In this document: positions 7,079-14,449 of the stretch, piece by piece
Layout: the number at the start of each line of letters is the position of its first letter
How positions within the stretch are numbered: position 1 is the stretch's first letter
DNA from: Desulfovibrio sp. UBA4079
GTDB lineage: Bacteria > Desulfobacterota > Desulfovibrionia > Desulfovibrionales > Desulfovibrionaceae
NCBI GenBank assembly: GCA_002382645.1
Contig: DFYP01000206.1
Span: 1,926 to 19,267, forward strand
Direction of reading: 5' to 3'
DNA: 17,342 nt
Made by a program: the position numbers and the translations under genes
The notes under the pieces: generated by a model
Database searches by the model: none
What the model was told of the DNA's origin: nothing
The model's input: only the letters and a program-made list of their open reading frames with translations

Positions 7079-8710
7079 TCACTTGCCGAAGGGACACTTG
7101 GGGTAGGTGCAGGTCTTGCAACCCATGCAGAAGCCGCCCTCGGCCATGCGGGCCAGGTCGCGGCGTCCGGGGAGCCGCCCGGCCAGGAGCCGGGGCAGGA
7201 TGAGGTCCAGGCTGGTGGTCTTGTAGAACAGGGCGCAGGCCGGGACCCCCAGGACCTGGGCGTCGCCGATGCGGCCCACCAGGGTCATGGCCCCGGGCAG
7301 GATCGGGGCCCCGTAGCTGTAGTCCTCCAGCCCCGCGTCCAGGAGCCCGTGCCGGGTCACGTCGCCGGGGTCCACCGAGAGCCCGGCCGTGGTCACGATG
7401 AGGTCGGCCCCGGCCTCGAGCATCCCGCGCACGCTGGCCGCGATGCGTTCCCGGTCGTCGGGCACGATGTCCACGGCGGCCACCTCCGAGCCCAGGCTTT
7501 CCACCTTGCTCTTGATGATCGGCGCGAACTTGTCCTCGATGAGTCCCTGGAAGACCTCGGTGCCCGTGACCAGGATGCCCACCCGGGCCCGGCGCAGGGG
7601 CAGCACCGAGAACAGCGGGCCTCCGGCCAGGGCCGCCCGGGCGCGGTCGAAGTCGGCCTGGGCCAGGAACAGGGGAATGGCCCGGCAGGCGGCCAGGCGC
7701 TTGCCTTCCTCGATCATGATGTCGCCCTGGCGCGTGGCGCACATGACATTGGGCGTCATGTTGAAGGCCAGGAGCCGCTCGCGGTCCAGGACGATGAGCC
7801 CGGTGCGGGCGGCCGTGAAATTGATCTTGCCCTCGCGGGGCGCGGGGTCGTGGAGCACGCCGGGCCCGGCCATGAGCTTGGCGAAGGCCAGGGCGGCCTC
7901 GTTCTCGTGGACCCAGCCGGCCTCCGCGACCGCGGCGTCGCCCTCGAGATAGACCTCGAAGCGGCCCATGCGCTGGAGCTCGCAGAGGTCTCCGGGGCTG
8001 AGCGTCTGCCCGGCCTGGACCAGGGGGTCCTTGGTCTCGGCGGGCACGATGCGGGTCATGTCGTGCAGGGCCTTGTGGCCCACGGCCTGGCCCACGGGCA
8101 CGGCCCGCAGCCTGGGGCCGTCGGTCATGTCCTGGCGCTGGTCCAGGCGTTCGTAGGGGGCCTCGCCCTGGCAGCCGCGGCAGACCCCGCCGTCGTGGGC
8201 CGGATAGGCCTCGCCGCAGACCGGGCAGAGGCCGATGGCGCCCATCTGGGCCTTGCGCCGGAAGCGCTCGGGCACCACCACCTCCTCCATGGAGCAGAGG
8301 CTTGGCCCGGCGCGCCGGATTTCGTCCACCAGCCGGTCGGTGTCCTGTTCCTTCTTGGGCTTGAGCTTCAGGTACCAGCCCTTGATCTCGGGCCACATCT
8401 CGAGCTTGGTCGGGTCCAGGGCCACGCGCACGCCCAGGCCCGTGAACTTGTCGTAGAGGGTCAGGGCGTAGCGGCCCAGGTTCACGACCTTCATCCAGCC
8501 GTTGCCCACGCTGCACAGGGTCAGCAGCTGGACCGCGTCCGGCAGGCATTTCTGGGATTCCACCAGGGCCTCGAACAGGGTGCCCTGGGGCAGGCGCGAC
8601 TTGGCCAGCTCCACCATGTAGCCGCCCACCAGCAGGCCCGGGGCGGCGTAGCCGTGGAATTCCGCGGCCTTCTGTTTGAACTCGTCGAAGGTATAGGGAC
8701 CGATGTTCAT
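7079..8710 (-). CDS. FmdE-domain / molybdopterin-binding domain fusion protein
   Basis: A 543-residue cytoplasmic protein. The N-terminus (about 1-140) resembles FmdE (FHGYAAPGLLVGGYMVELA at 18-36; LTLCSVGNG at 63-71), named from tungsten/molybdenum formylmethanofuran dehydrogenase operons. Next is a zinc-ribbon-like CPVC (162-165) and CRGC (177-180), then an uncharacterised middle region. Residues about 375-510 match a MoaB/MogA/MoeA-type molybdopterin-binding fold (RVGILVTGTEV, then TTAGLSVDPGD). The end is a Cys cluster, C528, C531, C534 and C539. FmdE proteins usually have HGH-x-C-P-G; here the Cys is replaced (HGYAAPG), so metal binding there may be altered. The start at 8710 (MNIGPYTFDE) is chosen because GGGAG sits upstream and the 42 residues before it are Arg-rich and unlike the family. 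It lies downstream of the molybdopterin oxidoreductase on the same strand; a role in cofactor delivery or insertion for that enzyme is inferred. Confidence 0.8.
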   Translation of the reverse strand: MNIGPYTFDEFKQKAAEFHGYAAPGLLVGGYMVELAKSRLPQGTLFEALVESQKCLPDAVQLLTLCSVGNGWMKVVNLGRYALTLYDKFTGLGVRVALDPTKLEMWPEIKGWYLKLKPKKEQDTDRLVDEIRRAGPSLCSMEEVVVPERFRRKAQMGAIGLCPVCGEAYPAHDGGVCRGCQGEAPYERLDQRQDMTDGPRLRAVPVGQAVGHKALHDMTRIVPAETKDPLVQAGQTLSPGDLCELQRMGRFEVYLEGDAAVAEAGWVHENEAALAFAKLMAGPGVLHDPAPREGKINFTAARTGLIVLDRERLLAFNMTPNVMCATRQGDIMIEEGKRLAACRAIPLFLAQADFDRARAALAGGPLFSVLPLRRARVGILVTGTEVFQGLIEDKFAPIIKSKVESLGSEVAAVDIVPDDRERIAASVRGMLEAGADLIVTTAGLSVDPGDVTRHGLLDAGLEDYSYGAPILPGAMTLVGRIGDAQVLGVPACALFYKTTSLDLILPRLLAGRLPGRRDLARMAEGGFCMGCKTCTYPKCPFGK

Positions 8711-8731
8711 GAGGCTCTCCCGGTTGGAGGA

Positions 8732-8766
8732 ACGTGCCGCCGCCCGGTTTGCGGGCGGCGGCACGT
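8732..8766 (-). promoter_or_regulatory. Very stable hairpin between the oxidoreductase and FmdE-type genes
   Basis: ACGTGCCGCCGCCCG (8732-8746) and CGGGCGGCGGCACGT (8752-8766) form a perfect 15-bp stem with a 5-base loop. It fills most of the 65-base gap between the two leftward genes. Reading leftward, no T-run follows, so full termination is unlikely; it may reduce expression of the second gene or protect the upstream mRNA from 3' decay. Confidence 0.6.
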
Positions 8767-8775
8767 GAATTCCTT

Positions 8776-10863
8776 TTACCGGGACACTGCCACAAAATGC
8801 TCCTGCATGGCAATGCCGCCTCCGCCTTTGTCCCATTTCCGGATGCCCTGGGGCATGAGCTCGTTGTCGGCCACGCCCCGGCCGCGGGCCCGGCTCTCCA
8901 CCGGCAGGGTGTGGCCGAAGCCGTGGACCATGAAGACCGCCTCCGGGTGGATGAACTCCGTGACAAAGGCCTTGATCCTGCCGGAATGGCCGTTGGAGGT
9001 CACGGTCACGTAGTCGCCGTCGGCAATGCCCAGGTCCTGGGCCGCCTGGGTGTGGATCCAGAGGAGGTTTTCGGGCATCTGCTCGAAGAGCAGGGGGTTG
9101 TTGACGGTGTGGCCCTGGGTGTGCACCCCGCAGCGGCCGAAGGTGATCCGGAAGCGGCCCTTGGGAGGCCGAGCGGGCGAGACGTAGGGCCCCAGCCAGG
9201 GGATGCCGGACTTGGCCAGGCGGCTGGAAACGATCTCGATCTTGCCGGAGTCGGTCTTGAACTTGAGGTCCTCCATCTTGCGGTACAGCGGCTCGGAGGC
9301 CAGGGACACGGAGCCGGTCTTGTCGAAGTCGGCCAGGGACACGCCCGTGTCCTGGAGCTGGAAGTTCCAGATGTCCTCGATGCTGTCAAAGGCCAGCTTG
9401 TCGAGGCCCATTTTCTTGGCCAGGCCGCAGTAGATCTCCCAGACCGCCTTGGTGTCGTAGCGCGGCTCGCAGGCGCGCTTGCGCACGAAGAACGAGGGCT
9501 TGAGCCCGTTCTTGCCGGCCAGGGTGTCCTCGCGCTCGAGGTAGGTGGACATGGGCAGGACCACGTCCGAGTACCAGGCCGTGTCCGACCAGGAGAAGGT
9601 CACGGACACGAGCAGGTCCAGGTTGTCCAGGATCTTCTTCACGTCGGCGGTGTCCGGGAAGGCCATGAGCGGATCGTGGCGCTGGGCGATGTAGGCCTTG
9701 ATGGGGTAGGGCTTGCCCGTGACGATGGCCTCGTAGGCCAGGTGCACCAGGCCCGGCCCGGCGTCGAAGTGGGTGCGCTCGGGCATCCAGCCCACGCCGT
9801 CCACGCGCTTCTCCTCGGGCTTGGGGAACAGGGAGAGCAGTTCCTTGAGGCCCTTGCGGCCCACGTCCCCGGGCTTGGCCGTGAGCGGCAGGCCGCCCTT
9901 GGCCCCCACCGCGCCCAGCAGGGCGTTGATGATGTAGGCCGTGCGGCAGACATAGAAGGAGTCGGAGTAGCGGGCCACCATCCAGCCGGGGTGCCAGATC
10001 ACCGCGGGCGCGGCCGCGGCCAGTTGGCGGGCCAGGTCGCGGATGCGCGCAGCCGGCACGCCGGTCTCGGCCTCGGCCCATTCCGGGGTGTGCTGGGCCG
10101 TGAAGGCCTTGAGCTCGTCCAGGCCGCTGATCCACATCTCCGCGAATTTCTTGTCGTAGAGGTCCTCGTTCAAAAGCACGTGGATCACGGCCAGGTTGAA
10201 GGCGTAGTCCGTGCCCGGGCGCAGGAGGTAGAAGTTGTCGGCCTTGCCCGCGGTGATGCTGGCCCGGATGTCGATGACCGAGAGCTTGCAGCCCGCGGCC
10301 AGGCCGTCCATGGCGTTGTTCACCTCGGCCACGTTGATGGCCTCGAAGATGTTGCGGGTCTGGAGCACCAGATGCTTGCAGTTCTTGTAGTCGTAGACCA
10401 CGTCCTTGCGGCCGAAGCCGAAGATGGAGACCGCGGCGTTCATCACGTTGCGGGCGCAGGCCGAGTCGTGGTTGCAGTAGTTGGGCGTGCCGATGGCCCG
10501 CAGGAAGGCCCGGTACACGTCGCGGAACGGGCCGCCGCGGTCCGAGAGGAGCACGGCGCGGTCGCCGTGTTCGGCGCGCACCTTGTTCAGGCGCTCGGCC
10601 ACGTAGTCCAGGGCCTCGTCCCAGGAGACCCTGCGCCATTTGCCCTCGCCGCGCGCGCCTTCGCGGATCATGGGGTACTGGGGCCGCTCGTCGTCCTCGT
10701 ACAGGGCTATGCCGGCCGCGCCGCGGGCGCAGAGCGAGCCCTTGAGCCCGGGGGCGTGCATGCTCCCCTGGAGCCGCACCGGGCGGCCGTTTTCCACCTC
10801 GGCCTGGATCGGGCAGCGCACCGAGCACATGCCGCAAACGCTGTTCACCGTGGTCTTGGCCAT
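8776..10863 (-). CDS. Cytoplasmic molybdopterin oxidoreductase, Phs/Psr-like catalytic subunit
   Basis: A 695-residue member of the DMSO reductase superfamily. The N-terminus binds a [4Fe-4S] cluster through C10, C13, C17 and C45 (CGMCSVRC, then SLCARG), followed by the Mo/W-bis-MGD catalytic domains. YCNHDSACARN (129-139) resembles the polysulfide/thiosulfate reductase active site, with C136 the likely metal ligand and H132 the nearby His. The C-terminal dinucleotide-binding domain begins around residue 575 (GRFRITFGRCGVHTQGHTVNNP). There is no twin-arginine signal peptide, so it should stay in the cytoplasm, unlike PhsA, PsrA or TtrA. The start at 10863 has AGGAGG 5 bases upstream; the longer upstream frame encodes an unlikely leader. 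The partner Fe-S gene is divergent, and no NrfD-type membrane subunit is present. Thiosulfate, polysulfide, tetrathionate or other oxyanion reduction are all possible; the substrate is not determined. Confidence 0.88.
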   Translation of the reverse strand: MAKTTVNSVCGMCSVRCPIQAEVENGRPVRLQGSMHAPGLKGSLCARGAAGIALYEDDERPQYPMIREGARGEGKWRRVSWDEALDYVAERLNKVRAEHGDRAVLLSDRGGPFRDVYRAFLRAIGTPNYCNHDSACARNVMNAAVSIFGFGRKDVVYDYKNCKHLVLQTRNIFEAINVAEVNNAMDGLAAGCKLSVIDIRASITAGKADNFYLLRPGTDYAFNLAVIHVLLNEDLYDKKFAEMWISGLDELKAFTAQHTPEWAEAETGVPAARIRDLARQLAAAAPAVIWHPGWMVARYSDSFYVCRTAYIINALLGAVGAKGGLPLTAKPGDVGRKGLKELLSLFPKPEEKRVDGVGWMPERTHFDAGPGLVHLAYEAIVTGKPYPIKAYIAQRHDPLMAFPDTADVKKILDNLDLLVSVTFSWSDTAWYSDVVLPMSTYLEREDTLAGKNGLKPSFFVRKRACEPRYDTKAVWEIYCGLAKKMGLDKLAFDSIEDIWNFQLQDTGVSLADFDKTGSVSLASEPLYRKMEDLKFKTDSGKIEIVSSRLAKSGIPWLGPYVSPARPPKGRFRITFGRCGVHTQGHTVNNPLLFEQMPENLLWIHTQAAQDLGIADGDYVTVTSNGHSGRIKAFVTEFIHPEAVFMVHGFGHTLPVESRARGRGVADNELMPQGIRKWDKGGGGIAMQEHFVAVSR

Positions 10864-10925
10864 GAAGTCCTCCTCGCAGATGATCAGGGCTTTCACCCTG
10901 CTAATTACAGATTGCCGATTGTCCT

Positions 10926-10954
10926 TTTTTAGGAAGGAACCGTGTGTGTGGCAA
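10926..10954 (-). promoter_or_regulatory. Candidate leftward promoter for the oxidoreductase operon
   Basis: Reading leftward, TTGCCA (10954-10949) matches 5 of 6 in the -35 consensus. After exactly 17 bases comes TAAAAA (10931-10926), 4 of 6 in the -10. It lies about 63 bases upstream of the start codon. It is a prediction by pattern only. Confidence 0.4.
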
Positions 10955-11061
10955 GGAAAATAGTGTATGTGAAAAAAGAAACATAAGGACGGCCTCCAGC
11001 CGGGTTGCGGGAGGGGTTTTCCGGACAACTCTTGGGAATTTGCGAACAAAAACGAATTTCA

Positions 11062-11092
11062 TTGACACGATCTCCCGGAATGTGGTTCCAAT
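11062..11092 (+). promoter_or_regulatory. Candidate rightward promoter for the Fe-S/TauE operon
   Basis: A perfect TTGACA (11062-11067) is followed by only a weak -10: TCCAAT (11087-11092, 4 of 6) at a long spacing of 19. A good -35 with a poor -10 and spacing suggests an activator-dependent promoter, if it is a promoter at all. Confidence 0.35.
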
Positions 11093-11179
11093 GGGGACAG
11101 TCCTGACCAGAATCCGTTGAGGACGCGCGAAACAAGCGGGCCGCCCCCTGGCGGGTTGGTCCGGCAAGGAGCACGGGAC

Positions 11180-11629
11180 ATGAGCGTGTACAAGATCAAG
11201 CTGGACAAGAAGCGGTGCATCGCCTGCCAGGCCTGCGAGGTCCATTGCAAAGTGAAGAACAGCGTGCCGGCCGGCATCCAGCTCAACCACATCTTTGTGG
11301 CCGGTCCCCTGCCCAGCAAGGACGGCCGTCCGGTGTTCAACACCAAGTACCAGCCCTGCCTCATGTGCAAGGACCCCAAGTGCGTGCCGGCCTGCCCCAC
11401 CGGGGCCATGACGTTCCGTGAGTCCGACGGCCTGATCTATGTGCGCACGGAACTCTGCGACGGCTGCAAGGCCTGCGCCGAGGCCTGCCCCTGGCACGTG
11501 CCGGTGTACAACGAGCTCACCGGCAAGATCATGAAGTGCGACTACTGCATGGACCGCATCGAGCAGGGCCTGGACCCGGCCTGTGTCACGGGCTGCACGG
11601 CCAAGGCCCTGAGCTTCACCCGGCCCTGA
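11180..11629 (+). CDS. Four-cluster [4Fe-4S] electron-transfer subunit (PhsB/DmsB type)
   Basis: A 149-residue ferredoxin-like protein with 16 cysteines in the four-group pattern of molybdoenzyme electron-transfer subunits. C13/C16/C19/C23 and C93/C96/C99/C103 are classic CxxCxxCxxxC groups; C60/C63/C68/C72 has the spacing CxxC-4-CxxxC; and C120/C123/C135/C139 completes the set. There is no signal peptide, matching the cytoplasmic location of the oxidoreductase encoded divergently. AAGGAG at 11166-11171 with 8-base spacing supports the ATG at 11180 over a TTG 63 bases upstream. It would carry electrons between the oxidoreductase and an unknown donor or acceptor. The gene heads the rightward unit with the TauE permease 80 bases downstream. 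Pairing with the oxidoreductase is inferred from family and position; a separate partner elsewhere in the genome is not excluded. Confidence 0.9.
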   Translation: MSVYKIKLDKKRCIACQACEVHCKVKNSVPAGIQLNHIFVAGPLPSKDGRPVFNTKYQPCLMCKDPKCVPACPTGAMTFRESDGLIYVRTELCDGCKACAEACPWHVPVYNELTGKIMKCDYCMDRIEQGLDPACVTGCTAKALSFTRP

Positions 11630-11709
11630 GGATGTCTCGAACGCCGGGCCCTCCGACGGGGAGGCGCGGCGAGGAAATTTGCAACAGATCATTCGTGAGG
11701 AGGACAAAC

Positions 11710-12864
11710 GTGTTGCACTCGAAGAAATCCCTGTTCATCGTGGCCCTGATCGCCCTGGTCGGGGTCTGTCTGTGGTTCGAGCCCGCCTGGGCCGACAAGC
11801 TGGCCGACGCCATCGCCGCCGCTCCCCAGGGCACGGGCCCCGGCCAGATCGATCCGGCCAAGGCCGCCGGCTTCCTGGGCATTCCCGGCGCGCCCAGCGT
11901 GAACTTCATCCTGGCTTTTGCCTGGGCCGTGTGGGTGGGCTGGATCTTCTCCACCGTGGGCGCCTTCGGCGGCGTCATGGCCGGCGTGGGCCACATCAGC
12001 GTCTTCGGCCTGGGCGCTTACGCCAAGACCTTCAAGACCACGGCTCCCGAGCTGAACAAGATCGCCACGGACTCCATCCGGGCCTCGAACCAGTGGCTCG
12101 TGGGTCTGTCCGCGCTCATCTCCTCGTTCAACTACTGGAAGATGGGCCGCCTGGTCCTGCCCCTGGCCCTGGCCCTGGGCGCGGGCTCGCTTCTGGGCGC
12201 CTGGGGATCGGCCACGCTGACCGCGGGCAAGATCTCCTTCTCCCAGTATCAGGGCTGGTTCGGCCTGTTCGTCCTGGTGCTCGGCTGCTACCTGTTCTGG
12301 GAGACCTCCCCGGCGGGCCAGGCCAGCAAGAAGAAGGCCAAGGCCGCGGCCAAGGCCTTCGAGGACTCGGTGAAGAGGCAGAAGGCCGGTGAGCAGGTGG
12401 ACGTCAAGGCCATGGGCGCCAAGACCACCAAGATCTCCCTGACCCGCGTGGAATTCACCTTCTACGGCGTGGAGTTCGGCTTCAACCCGCTCATCCCCCT
12501 GGTCGGCGGCGTGGTCATCTCGGCCGTGGCGGCCTTCCTGGGCGTGGGCGGCGGCTTCCTCCTGGTGCCCTTCCTGACCAGCGTGGCCCAGCTGCCCATG
12601 TACCTGGCCGCGGGCACCTCGGCCCTGGCCGTGCTCATCTCCATGGTCACGAGCATCGCCACCCTGATGACCAAGGGCACGCCCCTGGACTGGACCCTCA
12701 TCGGCGCCGAGCTGGTGGGCATCATCGTGGGCTCGGTCATCGGCCCGCGCACCTCCAAGTACTTCTCGGACACCTGGCTCAAGCGCCTGTTCATCGTGCT
12801 TGCGCTTTACGTCGGCGTGGACTACGTCCTGAGAGGCTTCTTCGACATCCGCATGTTCGGCTAG
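11710..12864 (+). CDS. TauE/SafE-family sulfite/organosulfonate-type permease
   Basis: A 384-residue polytopic inner-membrane protein with the two repeated halves of TauE/SafE (former DUF81). The first half has IFSTVGAFGGVMAGVGHI (79-96); the second has ISAVAAFLGVGGGFLLVPFL (270-289), the family's Gly-rich signature. An N-terminal hydrophobic stretch (8-22) ends in WADK and could be a cleavable signal or a first helix. Between the halves, a Lys/Ala-rich cytoplasmic loop (about 201-250) is longer than usual. The GTG at 11710 is chosen because AGGAGG lies 6 bases upstream; a longer frame from 11536 would overlap the Fe-S gene. Relatives are implicated in sulfite or sulfonate movement, and others carry unrelated anions, so the substrate here is open. 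It is followed by a strong terminator. Confidence 0.88.
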   Translation: MLHSKKSLFIVALIALVGVCLWFEPAWADKLADAIAAAPQGTGPGQIDPAKAAGFLGIPGAPSVNFILAFAWAVWVGWIFSTVGAFGGVMAGVGHISVFGLGAYAKTFKTTAPELNKIATDSIRASNQWLVGLSALISSFNYWKMGRLVLPLALALGAGSLLGAWGSATLTAGKISFSQYQGWFGLFVLVLGCYLFWETSPAGQASKKKAKAAAKAFEDSVKRQKAGEQVDVKAMGAKTTKISLTRVEFTFYGVEFGFNPLIPLVGGVVISAVAAFLGVGGGFLLVPFLTSVAQLPMYLAAGTSALAVLISMVTSIATLMTKGTPLDWTLIGAELVGIIVGSVIGPRTSKYFSDTWLKRLFIVLALYVGVDYVLRGFFDIRMFG

Positions 12865-12890
12865 CCGCGCGGGAACTGCCACAACAGAAG

Positions 12891-12919
12891 GGGTCCCGGG
12901 CCATCCCGGGACCCTTTTT
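12891..12919 (+). terminator. Intrinsic terminator after the TauE-type gene
   Basis: GGGTCCCGGG (12891-12900) pairs perfectly with CCCGGGACCC (12905-12914) around CCAT, and TTTTT follows (12915-12919). The next start codon is only 8 bases beyond the T-run, leaving no room for a promoter between them. Confidence 0.92.
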
Positions 12920-12927
12920 CGTGAGTC

Positions 12928-13485
12928 ATGGACAAACTGCAGCGCGTTCTCCTGGTTCTGGACCCCTGGCTCATCCGGCCCTTCCGCTGGCCGGACAGCG
13001 CCCTGGCCGGCTTCCTTCTGGGCACCTTCCTGCTCGGGCTGCTCTGCGTGCTCCTGGGGGATGTGGCCGCGGTCCTGGTCTCGCGGCTCAACCGCAAGGT
13101 CTATGGCGGCTACATCAAGGACATGATCCACGATCACGAGCTGTCCATCGAGGCGGCCAAGACCGGGAACAAGGAGAACTTCAAGGCCGTGAACCGCCAG
13201 GCCCACGAGTCCTTCGGCCGCTACTTCTTCAGCCAGGCCGCGGTGTTCACGGCGAGCATCTGGCCCCTGCCGTTCGCCCTGGCCTGGCTGGACCTGCGTT
13301 TCCGCGAGGTGCTCATCCGCCTGCCGCTCCTGGACTACGACGCCAACTACGTGTTTTTCTTCCTCCCCCTGTACATCCTGGCGCGGCTCATCTATTCTCG
13401 GACGATCGGCCGCATGCCCTGGTATCTCCGGCTGCGCCTGGCCGCCACCCTGGAGACGGCCCGGCCCGGCCCGTCCGGAGACTGA
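12928..13485 (+). CDS. Small three-helix membrane protein, possibly YidC/EMC3-like
   Basis: A 185-residue protein not recognised as a named family. Hydrophobic segments lie at about 25-50, 99-121 and 140-157. Between the first two is a charged, helical, coiled-coil-like stretch (about 52-97: KVYGGYIKDMIHDHELSIEA, then GNKENFKAVNRQAHESFG). This topology of one helix, a cytoplasmic coiled coil, then a helical pair resembles the Oxa1/YidC/EMC3 insertase superfamily, and especially archaeal DUF106. That is a structural impression, not a confirmed match. An in-frame stop at 12922 forces the start at 12928. The ribosome site is very weak (GAG 2 bases away). It opens a sensory operon, with the PhnD-like gene 30 bases downstream. 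A role in membrane-protein insertion or as a sensor accessory is speculative. Confidence 0.75.
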   Translation: MDKLQRVLLVLDPWLIRPFRWPDSALAGFLLGTFLLGLLCVLLGDVAAVLVSRLNRKVYGGYIKDMIHDHELSIEAAKTGNKENFKAVNRQAHESFGRYFFSQAAVFTASIWPLPFALAWLDLRFREVLIRLPLLDYDANYVFFFLPLYILARLIYSRTIGRMPWYLRLRLAATLETARPGPSGD

Positions 13486-13515
13486 GCAGGCGCGCGCGGT
13501 CCAAGGAGCCGGTGC

Positions 13516-14445
13516 ATGCGCAAGGAATACTGGGTCCTGGCCCTGGGCGCCGTCCTCCTGCTGGTTCTGGCCCTGGGCTGGGGCGGCGAGGAGGAGCCCG
13601 TGACCCGGGTGGACCTCTCCCGCCGCGAGGACATCACCCTCAAGACCCAGTCCGAGGCCATCACCTACGCCTACCTGCCGCAGTATTCCCACACCATCTC
13701 CTTCGAGCGCCACCGCCAGCTGGTGGACTACCTGGCCAAGCGCACCGGCTATCCCTTCCGCCAGGTCTTTCCGGACACCTTCGACGAGCACGTGAAGATG
13801 GTCGAGCGCGGCGAGATCGACATCTCCTTCTCCAACCCGTTCATCTACATCCGCCTGGCCCGCTCCGGGGCCCGGGCCTTTGCCCGCATCCTGGAGGAGT
13901 CCGGCCAGCCGGACTTCTACAGCCAGATCATCTGCCGCAAGGACAACCGGGCCATCCGCACCCTGGACGACTGCCGGGGCAAGCGCTGGATCGCCGTGGA
14001 CCCGGGGTCGGCCGGGGGCTACGTCTTCGCCCTGGACCACTTCCTGCGCCACGGCATCCGCCACGAGGACTTCGCCGAGATCGCCTTTGCGCCGGGGCCC
14101 GGCGGCAAGCAGGAAAAGGTCGTGCTGGCGGTCTATGCCGGCAAGTACGACATCGGCTCGGTGCGCAACGGCACCCTGGACCTGGTCAAGGACAAGGTGG
14201 ACCTGGAGGCCATCCGCGTGCTGGCCGAGACCCGGACCTATCCCGGCTGGGTCTATTCGGTGCGCCGGGGCTTCGATCCCGGGCGGCTCGCGGTGATCGC
14301 CCGGGCGCTCCTGGACCTGGGCCGCGGCGGCCCGGAGGCGGCCCCGATCCTGGAGGCCGCGCACTTCACCGGCATCATTCCGGCCACGGACGCGGATTAC
14401 GATTCCATCCGCGACCTGGAGGCCCGGATCACCCGGGAGGACTAG
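13516..14445 (+). CDS. PhnD-like periplasmic binding protein, membrane-anchored
   Basis: A 309-residue protein with an N-terminal hydrophobic segment (about 5-22) followed by an acidic linker. The segment has no lipobox Cys, so it is probably an uncleaved anchor or signal peptide. The body (about 48-300) fits the phosphate/phosphonate/oxyanion-binding PhnD superfamily: AYLPQYSHTISFERHRQLVD, GEIDISFSNPFIYIRLA (99-115), YSQIICRKD, and VDPGSAGGYVFALDHFL (161-177), where Ser/Gly residues typically contact an anion. AAGGAG (13503-13508) with 7-base spacing supports the start. No ABC permease or ATPase gene is nearby; the gene instead precedes a histidine kinase by 4 bases. The sensor domain of the tetrathionate kinase TtrS belongs to the same superfamily, so the most likely job is ligand sensing for the kinase. 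The ligand is unknown. Confidence 0.85.
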   Translation: MRKEYWVLALGAVLLLVLALGWGGEEEPVTRVDLSRREDITLKTQSEAITYAYLPQYSHTISFERHRQLVDYLAKRTGYPFRQVFPDTFDEHVKMVERGEIDISFSNPFIYIRLARSGARAFARILEESGQPDFYSQIICRKDNRAIRTLDDCRGKRWIAVDPGSAGGYVFALDHFLRHGIRHEDFAEIAFAPGPGGKQEKVVLAVYAGKYDIGSVRNGTLDLVKDKVDLEAIRVLAETRTYPGWVYSVRRGFDPGRLAVIARALLDLGRGGPEAAPILEAAHFTGIIPATDADYDSIRDLEARITRED

Positions 14446-14449
14446 GTCC

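Larger units (their letters stand above)
10864..11179. other. Divergent intergenic region controlling both redox arms
   Basis: This 316-base gap separates the leftward oxidoreductase from the rightward Fe-S gene. It is more AT-rich than its flanks. It holds a candidate promoter for each direction, a small inverted repeat CAGGG...CCCTG (10886-10901) in the leftward leader, and a CCGCC...GGCGG hairpin in the rightward leader (about 11142-11155). No clear FNR/Crp, HcpR, Rex, Fur or sigma54 site was seen. No convincing small gene was found. Confidence 0.6.

Noticed and set aside
8711..8836. 42-residue extension of the FmdE-type protein
   Set aside because: It would read through the 15-bp hairpin and into the preceding gene, and its Arg/Pro-rich text does not fit the family.
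5765..9013. 1082-residue rightward frame across the DUF2325 and FmdE-type genes
   Set aside because: It overlaps one gene out of frame and another on the opposite strand, crosses the palindromic terminator, and is Pro/Gly/Arg-rich without motifs.
8734..10932. 732-residue rightward frame opposite the oxidoreductase
   Set aside because: The opposite strand encodes a clear molybdopterin enzyme with its Cys motif and ribosome site; this frame is a shadow.
10864..11049. 62-residue N-terminal extension of the oxidoreductase
   Set aside because: The ATG at 10863 has a strong AGGAGG site and begins right at the Fe-S motif; the extension is not a twin-arginine signal and covers the promoter region.
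10864..11179. Sigma54 promoter or FNR/HcpR/Rex site in the divergent region
   Set aside because: Stretches such as TGGCAAGG and GTGTATGTGA were checked, but spacing and symmetry do not fit any of these consensus sites.
11536..11709. Longer start for the TauE-type permease
   Set aside because: It would overlap the end of the Fe-S gene; the GTG at 11710 has an AGGAGG site at good spacing and leads straight into a hydrophobic segment.
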